Numbered from the stretch's first letter, positions 11,001 through 24,764 are shown. The stretch is DNA of 64,000 nt from Glandiceps talaboti (GCF_964340395.1 NC_135564.1:20978402-21042401); one strand, 5' to 3'. Numbers and translations are program-made. The notes: generated from the sequence alone by a model not told the origin.

Positions 11001-14000
11001 CTGGGTCCTGATGTTCTTGTATCAGGTGAGAATGTCACACTGGTAGAAACTGTTGATGTAGGAGTTACTGCTATAGTAGGTTTAGATGTGATTGTATCAG
11101 GTGAGAATGGTGCACCGGTAGAACCTGTTGATGTAGGAGTCACTGCTATAGTAGGTTCGGTATCAGTTGACAATGGTGCACTGGTAGAAACTATTGATGT
11201 AGGAGTTGCTGTTATAGTAGGTCCAGATGTTATTGTATCAGTTGACAATGGTGTACTGGTAGAAACTATTGATTTAGGAGTTACTGCTATAGTAGGTACA
11301 GATGGTGTTGTATGTGTTGACAATGGTGTACTGGTAGAAACTGTTGATGTAGGAGTTACTGCTATAGTAGGTCCAGATGTTATTGTATCAGTTGACAATG
11401 GTGTCCCGGTAGAAAATGTGGATGTAGGGGTTACTGCTATAGTAGGTCCCGATGGTGTTGTATCAGTTGACAATGGTGTACTGGTAGAACCTGTTGATGT
11501 AGGAGTTACTGCTATAATAGGTCCGGTATCAGTTGATAATGGTGCACTGGTAGAAACTGTTGATGTAGGAGTTACTATTATAGTAGGTCCGGTATCAGTT
11601 GACAATGGTGTACCGGTAGAACCTGTTGATGAAGGAGTTACTGCTATAGTAGGTCCGGTATCAGTTGACAATGGTGTACTGGTAGAAACTGTTGATGTAG
11701 AAGTCACTGCTATAGTAGGTTCAGATGTCATTGTAGCAGGTGAGAATGATGCACCGGTAGAAACAGTCGATGCAGGAGTTTCTGCTATAGTAGGTCCAGA
11801 TGGTGTTGTATCAGTTGAGAGTGGTGTAGTGGTAGAAACTGGTGATGTAGGAGTTACTACTTTAGTAGGTTCAGATCTTATTGTATCAGGTGAGAATGGT
11901 ACACCGGTAGAAACAGTTGATATAGGAGTTACTGCTATAGTAGGTCCAGATGGTGTTGTATCAGTTGACAGTGGTGTAGTGGTAGAAACTGGTGATGTAG
12001 GGGTAACTGCTATACTAGGTCCAGATGTTATATTATCAGGTGAGAAATGCGCACTGGTAGAAACTGTTGATGTAGGAGTTACTGTTATAGTAGGTCCAGA
12101 TGGTGTTGTATCAGTTGACAATGGTGTAGTGGTAGAAACTGGTGATGTAGGGGTAACTGCTATACTAGGTCCAGATGTTATTGTATCAGGTGAGAATGGT
12201 GCACCGGTAGAAACTGTTGATGTAGGAGTTACTGTTATAGTAGCTCCAGATGTTATTGTATCAGGTGACAATGATGTACCGGTAGAAATAATTGATGTAG
12301 GAGTTACTGTTATAGTAGGTTCCGTATCAGTTGCCAATGGTGTACGGGTAGAACCTGTTGATGTAGGAGTTACTGCTATGGTAGGTCCGATATCAGTTGC
12401 CAATGGTGTACTGGTAGAACCTGTTGATGTAGGAGTTACTGCTATGGTAGGTCCAGATGGTGTTGTATCAGTTGAGAGTGGTGTAGTGGTAGAAACTGGT
12501 GATGTAGGAGTTACTACTATAGTAGGTTCAGATGTTATTGTATCAGGTGAGAATGGTGCACCGGTAGAAACAGTTGATATAGGAGTTACTGCTATAGTAG
12601 GTCCAGATGTTATTGTATCAGGTGAGAATGGCGCACTGGTAGAAACTGTTGATGTAGGAGTTACTGCTATAGTAGGTCCAGATGGTGTTGTATCAGTTGA
12701 CAATGGTGTACTGGTAGAACCTGTTGATGTAGGAGTTGCTGCTATAGTAGGTCCGGTATCAGTTGACAATGGTGTACTGGTAGAAACTGTTGATGTAGGA
12801 GTAACTGCTATAGTAGGTCCAGATGGTGTTGTATCAGTTGACAGTGGTTTAATGGTTGAAACTGGTGATGTAGGAGTTACTGCTATAGTAGGTTCAGATG
12901 TTATTGTATCAGGTGAGAATGGTGCACCGGTAGAAACAGTTGATGTAGGAGTTACTGCTATAGTAGGTCCAGATGTTATTGTATCAGTTGACAATGGTGT
13001 CCCGGTAGAAAATGTGGATGTAGGGGTTACTGCTATAGTAGGTCCCGATGGTGTTGTATCAGTTGACAATGGTGTACTGGTAGAACCTGTTGATGTAGGA
13101 GTTACTGCTATAATAGGTCCGGTATCAGTTGATAATGGTGCACTGGTAGAAACTGTTGATGTAGGAGTTACTATTATAGTAGGTCCGGTATCAGTTGACA
13201 ATGGTGTACCGGTAGAACCTGTTGATGAAGGAGTTACTGCTATAGTAGGTCCGGTATCAGTTGACAATGGTGTACTGGTAGAAACTGTTGATGTAGAAGT
13301 CACTGCTATAGTAGGTTCAGATGTCATTGTAGCAGGTGAGAATGATGCACCGGTAGAAACAGTCGATGCAGGAGTTTCTGCTATAGTAGGTCCAGATGGT
13401 GTTGTATCAGTTGAGAGTGGTGTAGTGGTAGAAACTGGTGATGTAGGAGTTACTACTTTAGTAGGTTCAGATCTTATTGTATCAGGTGAGAATGGTACAC
13501 CGGTAGAAACAGTTGATATAGGAGTTACTGCTATAGTAGGTCCAGATGGTGTTGTATCAGTTGACAGTGGTGTAGTGGTAGAAACTGGTGATGTAGGGGT
13601 AACTGCTATACTAGGTCCAGATGTTATATTATCAGGTGAGAAATGCGCACTGGTAGAAACTGTTGATGTAGGAGTTACTGCTATAGTAGGTCCAGATGGT
13701 GTTGTATCAGTTGACAATGGTGTAGTGGTAGAAACTGGTGATGTAGGGGTAAGTGCTATACTAGGTCCAGATGTTATTGTATCAGGTGAGAATGGTGCAC
13801 CGGTAGAAACTGTTGATGTAGGAGTTACTGTTATAGTAGCTCCAGATGTTATTGTATCAGGTGACAATGATGTACCGGTAGAAATAATTGATGTAGGAGT
13901 TACTGTTATAGTAGGTTCCGTATCAGTTGCCAATGGTGTACGGGTAGAACCTGTTGATGTAGGAGTTACTGCTATGGTAGGTCCGATATCAGTTGCCAAT

Positions 14001-17000
14001 GGTGTACTGGTAGAACCTGTTGATGTAGGAGTTACTGCTATGGTAGGTCCAGATGGTGTTGTATCAGTTGAGAGTGGTGTAGTGGTAGAAACTGGTGATG
14101 TAGGAGTTACTACTATAGTAGGTTCAGATGTTATTGTATCAGGTGAGAATGGTGCACCGGTAGAAACAGTTGATATAGGAGTTACTGCTATAGTAGGTCC
14201 AGATGTTATTGTATCAGGTGAGAATGGCGCACTGGTAGAAACTGTTGATGTAGGAGTTACTGCTATAGTAGGTCCAGATGGTGTTGTATCAGTTGACAAT
14301 GGTGTACTGGTAGAACCTGTTGATGTAGGAGTTGCTGCTATAGTAGGTCCGGTATCAGTTGACAATGGTGTACTGGTAGAAACTGTTGATGTAGGAGTAA
14401 CTGCTATAGTAGGTCCAGATGGTGTTGTATCAGTTGACAGTGGTGTAATGGTTGAAACTGGTGATGTAGGAGTTACTGCTATAGTAGGTTCAGATGTTAT
14501 TGTATCAGGTGAGAATGGTGCACCGGTAGAAACAGTTGATGTAGGAGTTACTGCTATAGTAGGTCCGGTATCAGTTGACAATGGTGTACTGGTAGAAACT
14601 ATTGATGTAGGAGTAACTGCTATAGTAGGTCCAGATGGTGTTGTATCAGTTGACAGTGGTGTAATGGTTGAAACTGGTGATGTAGGAGTTACTGCTATAG
14701 TAGGTTCAGATGTTATTGTATCAGGTGAGAATGGTGCACCGGTAGAAACAGTTGATGTAGGAGTTACTGCTATAGTAGGTCCGGTATCAGTTGACAATGG
14801 TGTACTGGTAGAAACTATTGATGTAGGAGTTACTGTTATAGTAGGTCCAGATGTTATTGTATCAGTTGACAATGGTGTACTGGTAGAAACTGTTGATCTA
14901 GGAGTTACTGCTATTGTAGGTCCAGATGTTATTGTATCAGTTGACAATGGTGTACCGGTAGAAAATGTTGATGTAGGAGTTAATGCTATTGTAGGTCCAG
15001 ATGTTATTGTATCAGTTGACAATGGTGTACCGGTAGAAATAATTGATATAGGAGTTACTGTTATAGTAGGTACGGTATAAGTTGACAATGGTGTACTGGT
15101 AGAACCTGTTGATGTAGGAGTTACTGCTATGGTAGGTCCGGTATCAGTTGCCAATGGTGCACCGGTAGAAACAGTTGATGTAGGAGTTACTGTTATAGTA
15201 GGTCCAGATGTTATTGTATCAGTTGACAATGGTGTACCGGTAGAAACAGTTGATGCAGGAGTTACTATTATAGTAGGTTCGGTATCAGTTGACAATGGTG
15301 CACTGGTAGAAACTGTTGATGTAGAAGTCACTGCTATAGTAGGTTCAGATGTCATTGTATCAGGTGAGAATGATGCACCGGCAGAAACAGTCGATGCAGG
15401 AGTTTCTGCTATAATAGGTCCAGATGTTATTGTATCAGGTGAGAATGGCGCACTGGTAGAAACTGTTGGTGTAGGAGTTACTGCTATAGTAGGTCCAGAT
15501 GGTGTTGTATCAGTTGACAATGGTGTACTGGTAGAACCTGTTGATGTAGGAGTTACTGTTATAGTAGGTCCAGATGTTATTGTATCAGTTGACAATGGTG
15601 TACTGGTAGAAACTGTTGATCTAGGAGTTACTGCTATTGTAGGTCCAGATGTTATTGTATCAGTTGACAATGGTGTACCGGTAGAAAATGTTGATGTAGG
15701 AGTTAATGCTATTGTAGGTCCAGATGTTATTGTATCAGTTGACAATGTTGTACCGGTAGAAACTGTTGATGTAGGAGTTACTGCTATGGTAGGTCCTGTA
15801 TCAGTTGACAATGGTGTACTGGTAGAAACTGTTGATATAGGAGTAACTGCTATAGTAGGTCCAGATGGTGTTGTATCAGTTGACAGTGGTGTAATGATTG
15901 AAACTGGTGATGTAGGAGTTACTGCTATAGTAGGTTGAGATGTTATTGTATCAGGTGAGAATGGTGCACCGATAGAAACAGTTGATGTAGGAGTTACTGT
16001 TATAGTAGGTTCGGTATCAGTTGACAATGGTGCACTGGTAGAAACTTTTGATGTAGGAGTTACTGCTATAGTAGGTCCGGTATCAGTTGACAATGGTGTA
16101 CTGGTAGAAACTGTTGATGTAGAAGTCACTGCTATAGTAGGTTCAGATGTCATTGTATCAGGTGAGAATGATGCACCGGCAGAAACAGTCGATGCGGGAG
16201 TTTCTGCTATAGTAGGTTCAGATGTTATTGTATCAGGTGAGAATGGTGCACCGGTAGAAACAGTTGATATAGGAGTTACTGCTATAGTAGGTCCAGATGT
16301 TATTGTATCAGGTGAGAATGGCGCACTGGTAGAAATTGTTGATGTAGGAGTTACTGCTATAGTAGGTCCAGATGGTGTTGTATCAGTTGACAATGGTGTA
16401 CTGGTAGAACCTGTTGATGTAGGAGTTGCTGCTATAGTAGGTCCGGTATCAGTTGACAATGGTGTACTGGTAGAAACTGTTGATGTAGGAGTAACTGCTA
16501 TAGTAGGTCCAGATGGTGTTGTATCAGTTGACAGTGGTGTAATGGTTGAAACTGGTGATGTAGGAGTTACTGCTATAGTAGGTTCAGATGTTATTGTATC
16601 AGGTGAGAATGGTGCACCGGTAGAAACAGTTGATGTAGGAGTTACTGCTATAGTAGGTCCGGTATCAGTTGACAATGGTGTACTGGTAGAAACTATTGAT
16701 GTAGGAGTTACTGTTATAGTAGGTCCAGATGTTATTGTATCAGGTGAGAATGGTGCACCGGTAGAAATAATTGATGTAGGTGTTACTTTTATAGTAGGTC
16801 CGGTATAAGTTGACAATGGTGTACTGGTAGAACCTGTTGATGTAGGAGTTACTGCTATGGTAGGTCCGGTATCAGTTGCCAATGGTGCACCGGTAGAAAC
16901 AGTTGATGTAGGAGTTACTGTTATAGTAGGTCCAGATGTTATTGTAACAGTTGACAATGGTGTACTGGTAGAAAATGTTGATGTAGGAGTTACTGCTATT

Positions 17001-20000
17001 GTAGGTCCAGATGTTATCGTATCAGTTGACAATGGTGTACCGGTAGAAAATGTTGATGTAGGAGTTACTGCTATTGTAGGTCCAGATGTTATTGTATCAG
17101 TTGACAATGGTGTACCGGTAGAAACTGTTGATGTAGGAGTTACTGCTATGGTAGGTCCGGTATCAGTTGACAATGGTGTACTGGTAGAAACTGTTGATAT
17201 AGGAGTAACTGCTATAGTAGGTCCAGATGGTCTTGTATCAGTTGACAGTGGTGTAATGATTGAAACTGGTGATGTAGGAGTTACTGCTATAGTAGGTTCA
17301 GATGTTATTGTATCAGGTGAGAATGGTGCACCGGTAGAAACAGTTGATGTAGGAGTTACTGTTATAGTAGGTTCGGTATCAGTTGACAATGGTGCACTGG
17401 TAGAAACTTTTGATGTAGGAGTTACTGCTATAGTAGGTCCGGTATCAGTTGACAATGGTGTACTGGTAGAAACTGTTGATGTAGAAGTCACTGCTATAGT
17501 AGGTTCAGATGTCATTGTATCAGGTGAGAATGATGCACCGGCAGAAACAGTCGATGCAGGAGTTTCTGCTATAGTAGGTTCAGATGTTATTGTATCAGGT
17601 GAGAATGGTGCACCGGTAGAAACAGTTGATATAGGAGTTACTGCTATAGTAGGTCCAGATGTTATTGTATCAGGTGAGAATGGCGCACTGGTAGAAACTG
17701 TTGATGTAGGAGTTACTGCTATAGTAGGTTCAGATGTTATTGTATCAGGTGAGAATGGTGCACCGGTAGAAACAGTTGATATAGGAGTTACTGCTATAGT
17801 AGGTCCAGATGTTATTGTATCAGGTGAGAATGGCGCACTAGTAGAAATTGTTGATGTAGGAGTTACTGCTATAGTAGGTCCAGATGGTGTTGTATCAGTT
17901 GACAATGGTGTACTGGTAGAACCTGTTGATGTAGGAGTTGCTGCTATAGTAGGTCCGGTATCAGTTGACAATGGTGTACTGGTAGAAACTGTTGATGTAG
18001 GAGTAACTGCTATAGTAGGTCCAGATGGTGTTGTATCAGTTGACAGTGGTGTAATGGTTGAAACTGGTGATGTAGGAGTTACTGCTATAGTAGGTTCAGA
18101 TGTTATTGTATCAGGTGAGAATGGTGCACCGGTAGAAACAGTTGATGTAGGAGTTACTGCTATAGTAGGTCCGGTATCAGTTGACAATGGTGTACTGGTC
18201 GAAACTATTGATGTAGGAGTTACTGTTATAGTAGGTCCAGATGTTATTGTATCAGGTGAGAATGGTGCACCGGTAGAAATAATTGATGTAGGTGTTACTT
18301 TTATAGTAGGTCCGGTATAAGTTGACAATGGTGTACTGGTAGAACCTGTTGATGTAGGAGTTACTGCTATGGTAGGTCCGGTATCAGTTGCCAATGGTGC
18401 ACCGGTAGAAACAGTTGATGTAGGAGTTACTGTTATAGTAGGTCCAGATGTTATTGTAACAGTTGACAATGGTGTACTGGTAGAAACTGTTGATGTAGGA
18501 GTTACTGCTATTGTAGGTCCAGATGTTATCGTATCAGTTGACAATGGTGTACCGGTAGAAAATGTTGATGTAGGAGTTACTGCTATTGTAGGTCCAGATG
18601 TTATTGTATCAGTTGACAATGGTGTACCGGTAGAAACTGTTGATGTAGGAGTTACTGCTATGGTAGGTCCGGTATCAGTTGACAATGGTGTACTGGTAGA
18701 AACAGTTGATATAGGAGTAACTGCTATAGTAGGTCCAGATGGTGTTGTATCAGTTGACAGTGGTGTAATGATTGAAACTGGTGATGTAGGAGTTACTGCT
18801 ATAGTAGGTTCAGATGTTATTGTATCAGGTGAGAATGGTGCACCGGTAGAAACAGTTGATGTAGGAGTTACTGTTATAGTAGGTTCGGTATCAGTTGACA
18901 ATGGTGCACTGGTAGAAACTTTTGATGTAGGAGTTACTGCTATAGTAGGTCCGGTATCAGTTGACAATGGTGTACTGGTAGAAACTGTTGATGTAGAAGT
19001 CACTGCTATAGTAGGTTCAGATGTCATTGTATCAGGTGAAAATGATGCACCGGCAGAAACAGTCGATGCAGGAGTTTCTGCTATAGTAGGTTCAGATGTT
19101 ATTGTATCAGGTGAGAATGGTGCACCGGTAGAAACTGTTGATGTAGGAGTTACTGCTATAGTAGGTCCAGATGGTGTTGTATCAGTTGACAATGGTGTAC
19201 TGGTAGAACCTGTTGATGTAGGAGTTGCTGCTATAGTAGGTCCGGTATCAGTTGACAATGGTGTACTGGTAGAAACTGTTGATGTAGGAGTAACTGCTAT
19301 AGTAGGTCCAGATGGTGTTGTATCAGATGACAGTGGTGTAATGGTTGAAACTGGTGATGTAGGAGTTACTGCTATAGTAGGTTCAGATGTTATTGTATCA
19401 GGTGAGAATGGTGCACCGGTAGAAACAGTTGATGTAGGAGTTACTGCTATAGTAGGTCCGGTATCAGTTGACAATGGTGTACTGGTAGAAACTATTGATG
19501 TAGGAGTTACTGTTATAGTAGGTCCAGATGTTATTGTATCAGGTGAGAATGGTGCACCGGTAGATATAATTGATGTAGGAGTTACTGTTATAGTAGGTCC
19601 GGTATAAGTTGACAATGGTGTACTGGTAGAACCTGTTGATGTAGGAGTTACTGCTATGGTAGGTCCGGTATCAGTTGCCAATGGTGCACCGGTAGAAACA
19701 GTTGATGTAGGAGTTACTGTTATAGTAGGTCCAGATGTTATTGTATCAGTTGACAATGGTGTACTGGTAGAAACTGTTGATGTAGGAGTTACTGCTATTG
19801 TAGGTCTAGATGTTATTGTATCAGTTGACAATGGTGTACCGGTAGAAAATGTTGATGTAGGAGTTACTGCTATTGTAGGTCCAGATGTTATTGTATCAGT
19901 TGACAATGGTGTACCGGTAGAAACTGTTGATGTAGGAGTTACTGCTATGGTAGGTCCGGTATCAGTTGACAATGGTGTACTGGTAGAAACTGTTGATATA

Positions 20001-23000
20001 GGAGTAACTGCTATAGTAGGTCCAGATGGTCTTGTATCAGTTGACAGTGGTGTAATGATTGAAACTGGTGATGTAGGAGTTACTGCTATAGTAGGTTCAG
20101 ATGTTATTGTATCAGGTGAGAATGGTGCACCGGTAGAAACAGTTGATGTAGGAGTTACTGTTATAGTAGGTTCGGTATCAGTTGACAATGGTGCACTGGT
20201 AGAAACTTTTGATGTAGGAGTTACTGCTATAGTAGGTCCGGTATCAGTTGACAATGGTGTACTGGTAGAAACTGTTGATGTAGAAGTCACTGCTATAGTA
20301 GGTTCAGATGTCATTGTATCAGGTGAGAATGATGCACCGGCAGAAACAGTCGATGCAGGAGTTTCTGCTATAGTAGGTCCAGATGGTGTTGTATCAGTTG
20401 ACAATGGTGTACTGGTAGAAACCGTTGATGTAGGAGTAACTGCTATAGTAGGTCCAGATGTTATTGTATCAGTTGACAATGGTGTACCGGTAGAAAATAT
20501 TGATGTAGGAGTTACTGCTATAGTAGGTCCAGATGGTGTTGTATCAGTTGACAATGGTGTACTGGTAGAACCTGTTGATGTATGAGTTACTGCTAAAGTA
20601 GGTCCGGTATCAATTGACAATGGTGTATTGGTAGAAACTGTTGATGTAGGAGTTACTGTTATAGTAGCTGCAGATGTTATTGTATCAGGTGAGAATGGTG
20701 CAATGGTAGAAACTGTTGATGTAGGAGTTACTGCTATAGTAGGTCCGGATGTTATTGTATCAGTTGACAATGGTGTACCGGTAGAAAATGTTGATGTAGG
20801 AGTTACTGCTATAGTAGGTCCTGATGTTCTTGTATCAGGTGAGAATGGTGTACTGGCAGAAATTGTTGATTTAGGAGTTACTGCTATAGCACGTTCAGAT
20901 GTTATTGTATCAGTTGACAATGGTGTACCGGTAGAAAATGTTGATGTAGGAGTTACTGCTATAGTAGGTACAGATGGTGTTGTATCAGGTGAGAATGGTG
21001 TACTGGCAGAAACTGTTGATGTAGGAGTTACTGCTATAGTAGGTCCAGATGGTGTTGTATCAGTTGACAGTGGTGTAGTGGTAGAAACTGGTGATGTAGG
21101 AGTAACTGCTATACTAGTTCCAGATGTTATTGTATCAGTTGAGAATGGCGCATTGGTAGTAACTGTTGATGTAGGAGTTACTGCTATAGTAGATTCAGAT
21201 GTTATTGTATCAGGTGAGAATTGTGCACCAGTAGAAAAAGTTGATGTAGGAGTTACTGTTATAGTAGGTCCGGTATCAGTTGACAATGGTGTACTGGTAG
21301 AACCTGTTGATGTAGGAGTTACTGCTATAGTAGGTTCGGTATCAGTTGACAATGGTGCACTTGTAGAAACTATTGATGTAGGAGTTACTGTTATAGAAGG
21401 TCCAGATGTTATTGTATCAGTTGGCAATGGTGTACTGGTAGAAACTGTTGATTTAGGTGTTACTGCTATAGTAGGTACAGATGGTGTTGTATCTGTTGAC
21501 AATGGTGTACTGGTAGAAACTGTTGATGTAGGAGTTACTGCTATAATAGGTCCAGATGTTATTGTATCAGTTGACAATGGTGTACCGGTAGAAAATGTTG
21601 ATGTAGGAGTTACTGCTATAGTAGGTACAGATGGTGTTGGATCAGTTGACAATGGTGTACTGGTAGAACCTGTTGATGTAGGAGTTACTGCTATAGTAGG
21701 TCCGGTATCAGTTGACAATGGTGTACTGGTCGAACCTGCTGATGTAGGAGTTACTGCTATAGTAGGTTCAGATGTCATTGTATCAGGTGAGAATGGTGTA
21801 CTGGTAGAAGCTATTGATATAGGAGTTACTGTTATAGTAGCTCCAGATGTTATTGTATCAGGTGAGAATGGCGCACTGGTAGAAACTGTTGATGTAGGAG
21901 TTACTGCTATAGTAGGTTCAGGTGTTATTGTATCAGGTGAGAATGGTGCTCCGGTAGAAACAGTTGATGTAGGAGTTACTATTATAGTAGGTCGGGTATC
22001 AGTTGACAATGGTGTACTGGTCGAACCTGCTGATGTAGGAGTTACTGCTATAGTAGGTCCGGTATTAGTTGACAATGGTGTACTGGTAGAAACTGTTGAT
22101 GTTGAAGTCACTGCTATAGTAGGTTCAGATGTCATTGTATCAGGTGAGAATGATGCACCGGTAGAAACAGTCGATGCAGGATTTTCTGCTACAGTAGGTC
22201 TAGATGGTGTTGTATCAGTTGACAGTGGTGTAGTGGTAGAAACTGGTGATGTAGGAGTAACTGCTATACTAGGTCCAGATGTTATTGTATCAGGTGAGAA
22301 TGGCGCACTGGTAGAAACTGTTGATGTAGGAGTTACTGCTATAGTAGGTTCAGGTGTTATTGTATCAGGTGAGAATGGTGCACCGGTAGAAACAGTTGAT
22401 GTAGGAGTTAGTGTTATAGTAGGTCCGGTATCAGTTGACAATGGTGTACTGGTAGAACCTGTTGATGTAGGAGTTACTGCTATAGTAGGTTCGGTATCAG
22501 TTGACAATGGTGCACTGTTAGAAACTATTGATGTAGGAGTTACTGTTTTAGTAGGTCCAGATGTTATTGTATCAGTTGACAATGGTGTACTGGTAGAAAC
22601 TGTTGATTTAGGAGTTACTGCTATAGTAGGTACAGATGGTGTTGTATCAGTTGACAATGGTGTACTGGTAGAAACTGTTGATGTAGGAGTTACTGCTATA
22701 GTAGGTCCAGATGTTATTGTATCAGTTGACAATGGTGTATCGGTAGAAAATGTTGATGTAGGAGTTACTGCTATAGTAGGTCCAGATGGTGTTGTATCAG
22801 GTGAGAATGGTGCACCGGTAGAAACAGTTGTTGTAGGAGTTACTGCCATAGTAGGTCCGGTATCAGTTGACAATGGTGTACTGGTAGATCCTGTTGATGT
22901 AAGAGTTACCGATATGGTAGATCCAGATGTTATTGTGTCAGGAGACAATGGTACACTGGTAGAAACTGTTGCTGTAGGAGTTACTGGTATAGTAGGACCA

Positions 23001-23499
23001 GTTGTTATTGTATCAGGAGACAATGGTGTACTGGTAGAAACTGTTGCTGTAGGAGTTACTGGTATAGTAGGTCCTGATGTTATTGTATCAGTTAATAATG
23101 GCGTACTGGTAGAAACTGTTGATATAGGAGTTACTGCTATAGTAAGACCAGATGTTATTGTATCAGGTGAGAATGGTGTATTGGTAGAAACTGTTGATGT
23201 AGGAGTGATTGTTACAGTAGGTCCAGATGTTATTGTATCAGTTGACAATGGTGTACTGGTAGGAACTGTTGATGTAGGAGTTACGGCTATAGTAGGTCCA
23301 GATGTTATTGTATCAGGAGACAATGGCTTACTGGTAGAAAATGTTGATGCAGGAGTTACCGTGTAACGGGTAGGAGCAGTTGGTGTGGGACTTTCTGTAT
23401 CGGAAGGAGCAGATGTTATTGTTTCTTTTGAATATGGTATACTGGTGGAAATAGTTACTGTCGCAGTTTGAGTTACAGTAGGACTAGCTGTTATTGTTT
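8026..23499 (-). CDS. Giant mucin-like repeat exon A (~15.5 kb)
   Basis: A single open minus-strand frame of about 5,158 codons. Its core unit has 25 residues with PLSTD, TSGPT and VTPTST motifs; Thr, Ser and Pro make up 17 of 25 positions. A 22-residue form lacking Ile-Thr-Ser after STDT is interspersed. No cysteine, hydrophobic segment or globular domain is visible in the repeats. The donor is TTGAAG|gtaatc, exon ending at 8026, phase 1 after Thr-Ile-Glu. The 5' boundary is uncertain: phase 1 acceptors at 23500 (caaaag) and 23488 (aacag) both fit, and an in-frame TAA lies just upstream near 23550. The first and last units carry PYSKE, PYSAE and PYTTD, the subtype of exon B. By composition this is a mucin PTS domain, expected to be densely O-glycosylated and secreted or at the surface. 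Silk- or adhesive-type repeats are the main alternative. Confidence 0.88.
8150..23400 (-). repeat. Array A: ~210 tandem 75/66 bp units
   Basis: Units follow one another without spacers. The 75 bp form predominates near the ends (8150-9000 and 22900-23350). The middle mixes 75 bp units with 66 bp units that lack nine bases, seen on the plus strand where ggtcc joins directly to ggtatcagtt. A marker variant (acagtcgatgc) occurs at 11763, 13359, 15387, 16185, 17547, 19059, 20346 and 22167. Its spacings range from 798 to 2028 bp, all divisible by three, which shows irregular higher-order blocks. Confidence 0.92.
11343..14534 (-). repeat. Tandem duplication of a 1,596 bp block inside array A
   Basis: Copy 1 is about 11343-12938 and copy 2 about 12939-14534. 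Rare variants recur at exactly 1,596 bp spacing: ggtgtcccgg at 11400 and 12996, acagtcgatgc at 11763 and 13359, and the aatggttgaa unit at 12846 and 14442. Only a handful of substitutions separate the copies, so the event is recent. 1,596 is divisible by three and the frame is kept. Confidence 0.85.
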
Positions 23500-23769
23500 C
23501 TTTTGAATATGGTGCACTGGTTGTAGGGGTTGATGTCATGCTGTCGATTTGTTAATTCGATTTCATACATAGGTTCCACAGAAGGTCGTGGAATTGCTTT
23601 CGTTAAATGTTGAGTGCACTTACTACAAACTGAAAACCACTCGTAAAACATGCAAGTGAAGACAATTTGCAGTATCAAAATGTTCTAAAGGTAGAGGAAA
23701 GTATGAATTGTGGTTCATAATTATGTACTATAGTAGTATACATCCTATTTACGAATATCATACACATAC
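23500..23769 (-). other. Short intron between short exon copy 1 and repeat exon A
   Basis: About 270 bp, with donor gtatgt at 23769. The acceptor is uncertain (23500 or 23488). In-frame stops near 23550 confirm that the repeat frame does not extend through it. Nothing else is seen. Confidence 0.55.
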
Positions 23770-23871
23770 CTTCTGTTAAAGATGCTGTGTCCACGGTGTC
23801 ATCAATCGTTGTTTGCTTGTTTGTTGATTGGTCGCCAGTAGAGATGCCAGTTGGATGCCTTGCTGTGATAT
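23770..23871 (-). CDS. Short Thr/acidic exon, copy 1
   Basis: A proposed 102 bp internal exon (34 codons). The acceptor is gctaacag at 23872 and the donor is GAAG|gtatgt with the exon ending at 23770; both ends are phase 1. The peptide starts Asp-Ile-Thr-Ala, passes Thr-Thr-Ile-Asp-Asp, and ends Ser-Leu-Thr-Glu-Gly. It is duplicated as 2120-2212, including sequence on the intron side of the acceptor. It sits between an FTGST exon and a giant repeat exon, as does its copy. No known domain; a linker within the mucin-like chain is the likely role. Confidence 0.65.
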
Positions 23872-24726
23872 CTGTTAGCATGGTGCTCTCTTTTTTCGCA
23901 TTTTAAGAATAAATAACTTTATTTACGTACTCTTAGAACATAGTGTAAATGCACTATATGAAAGATGGCGTTTTCAACTGTATGATCTTAACGGTAAAAC
24001 TCGAAGCTGGGCATGACCAAACAGGTAAACGACGGTCTCATTCGATACAAAAGTGTATTGAACTATTTCCTCGTGTTTAAGATAAGAACATACGTTCTAA
24101 ATCATGAAATTTAAGGTTTGTGTTGTCGCAAAGACGGACATTGATGCAGGCAGCGCAATGCAAATTAATTGCAAAAAGGAAACTATTGCTAAGATGGAAT
24201 GGAGAAGTTGCACGTATAATAATAGGAATCTCAGAAAGTGCGCATTGCACTTTTAAATAGATGGACAGCTACTTTTGCCAACAACGCAATTAATGCAAAT
24301 ATCAACGGAAGCATATATTCTTTTGTTGACAAAGTGGTGATAACACGATACTAACGCAAATACATGCTTCTTTTCAACTTTAAGGCTGCTTTCATTCTCA
24401 TTGCGTACTAATTAGGGCGAATCATACAAGTTAAACATCACTTGCGTGCATAACAAATAATGCCAGGCAGCATATGGTGCTGTAAGTGGTTTTATTTTCT
24501 GAAGAATTTTGGATATTTTTTATTCAATGTGTACCAAAAACAATTCTCGACTGTGGCTCTGGGAACAATAAAACTTTGACATAGAAACGTTATCATAGTT
24601 GATTACATTTGGTTGATTTTTCAATGTCCAGTCAATAAAGTTAAATTCACTGTCGTGTCATCAAAATAATGCGATCATGATATTTCTGATCCTTCTAACT
24701 CTACTTGTTGGTCATACAGCATAGTG

Positions 24727-24764
24727 AAACAAACAAACAAACAAACAAACAAACAAACAAACAA
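24727..24764. repeat. (AAAC)n microsatellite
   Basis: About nine tandem copies of a four-base unit on the plus strand, in an intron. Confidence 0.9.

Noticed and set aside
8154-23366. Long plus-strand open frames (hundreds to 1,330 codons) rich in Val/Gly opposite array A
   Set aside because: They are antisense echoes: a unit divisible by three keeps every frame periodic. They break at stops where the minus strand stays open, and they lack splice or start context.
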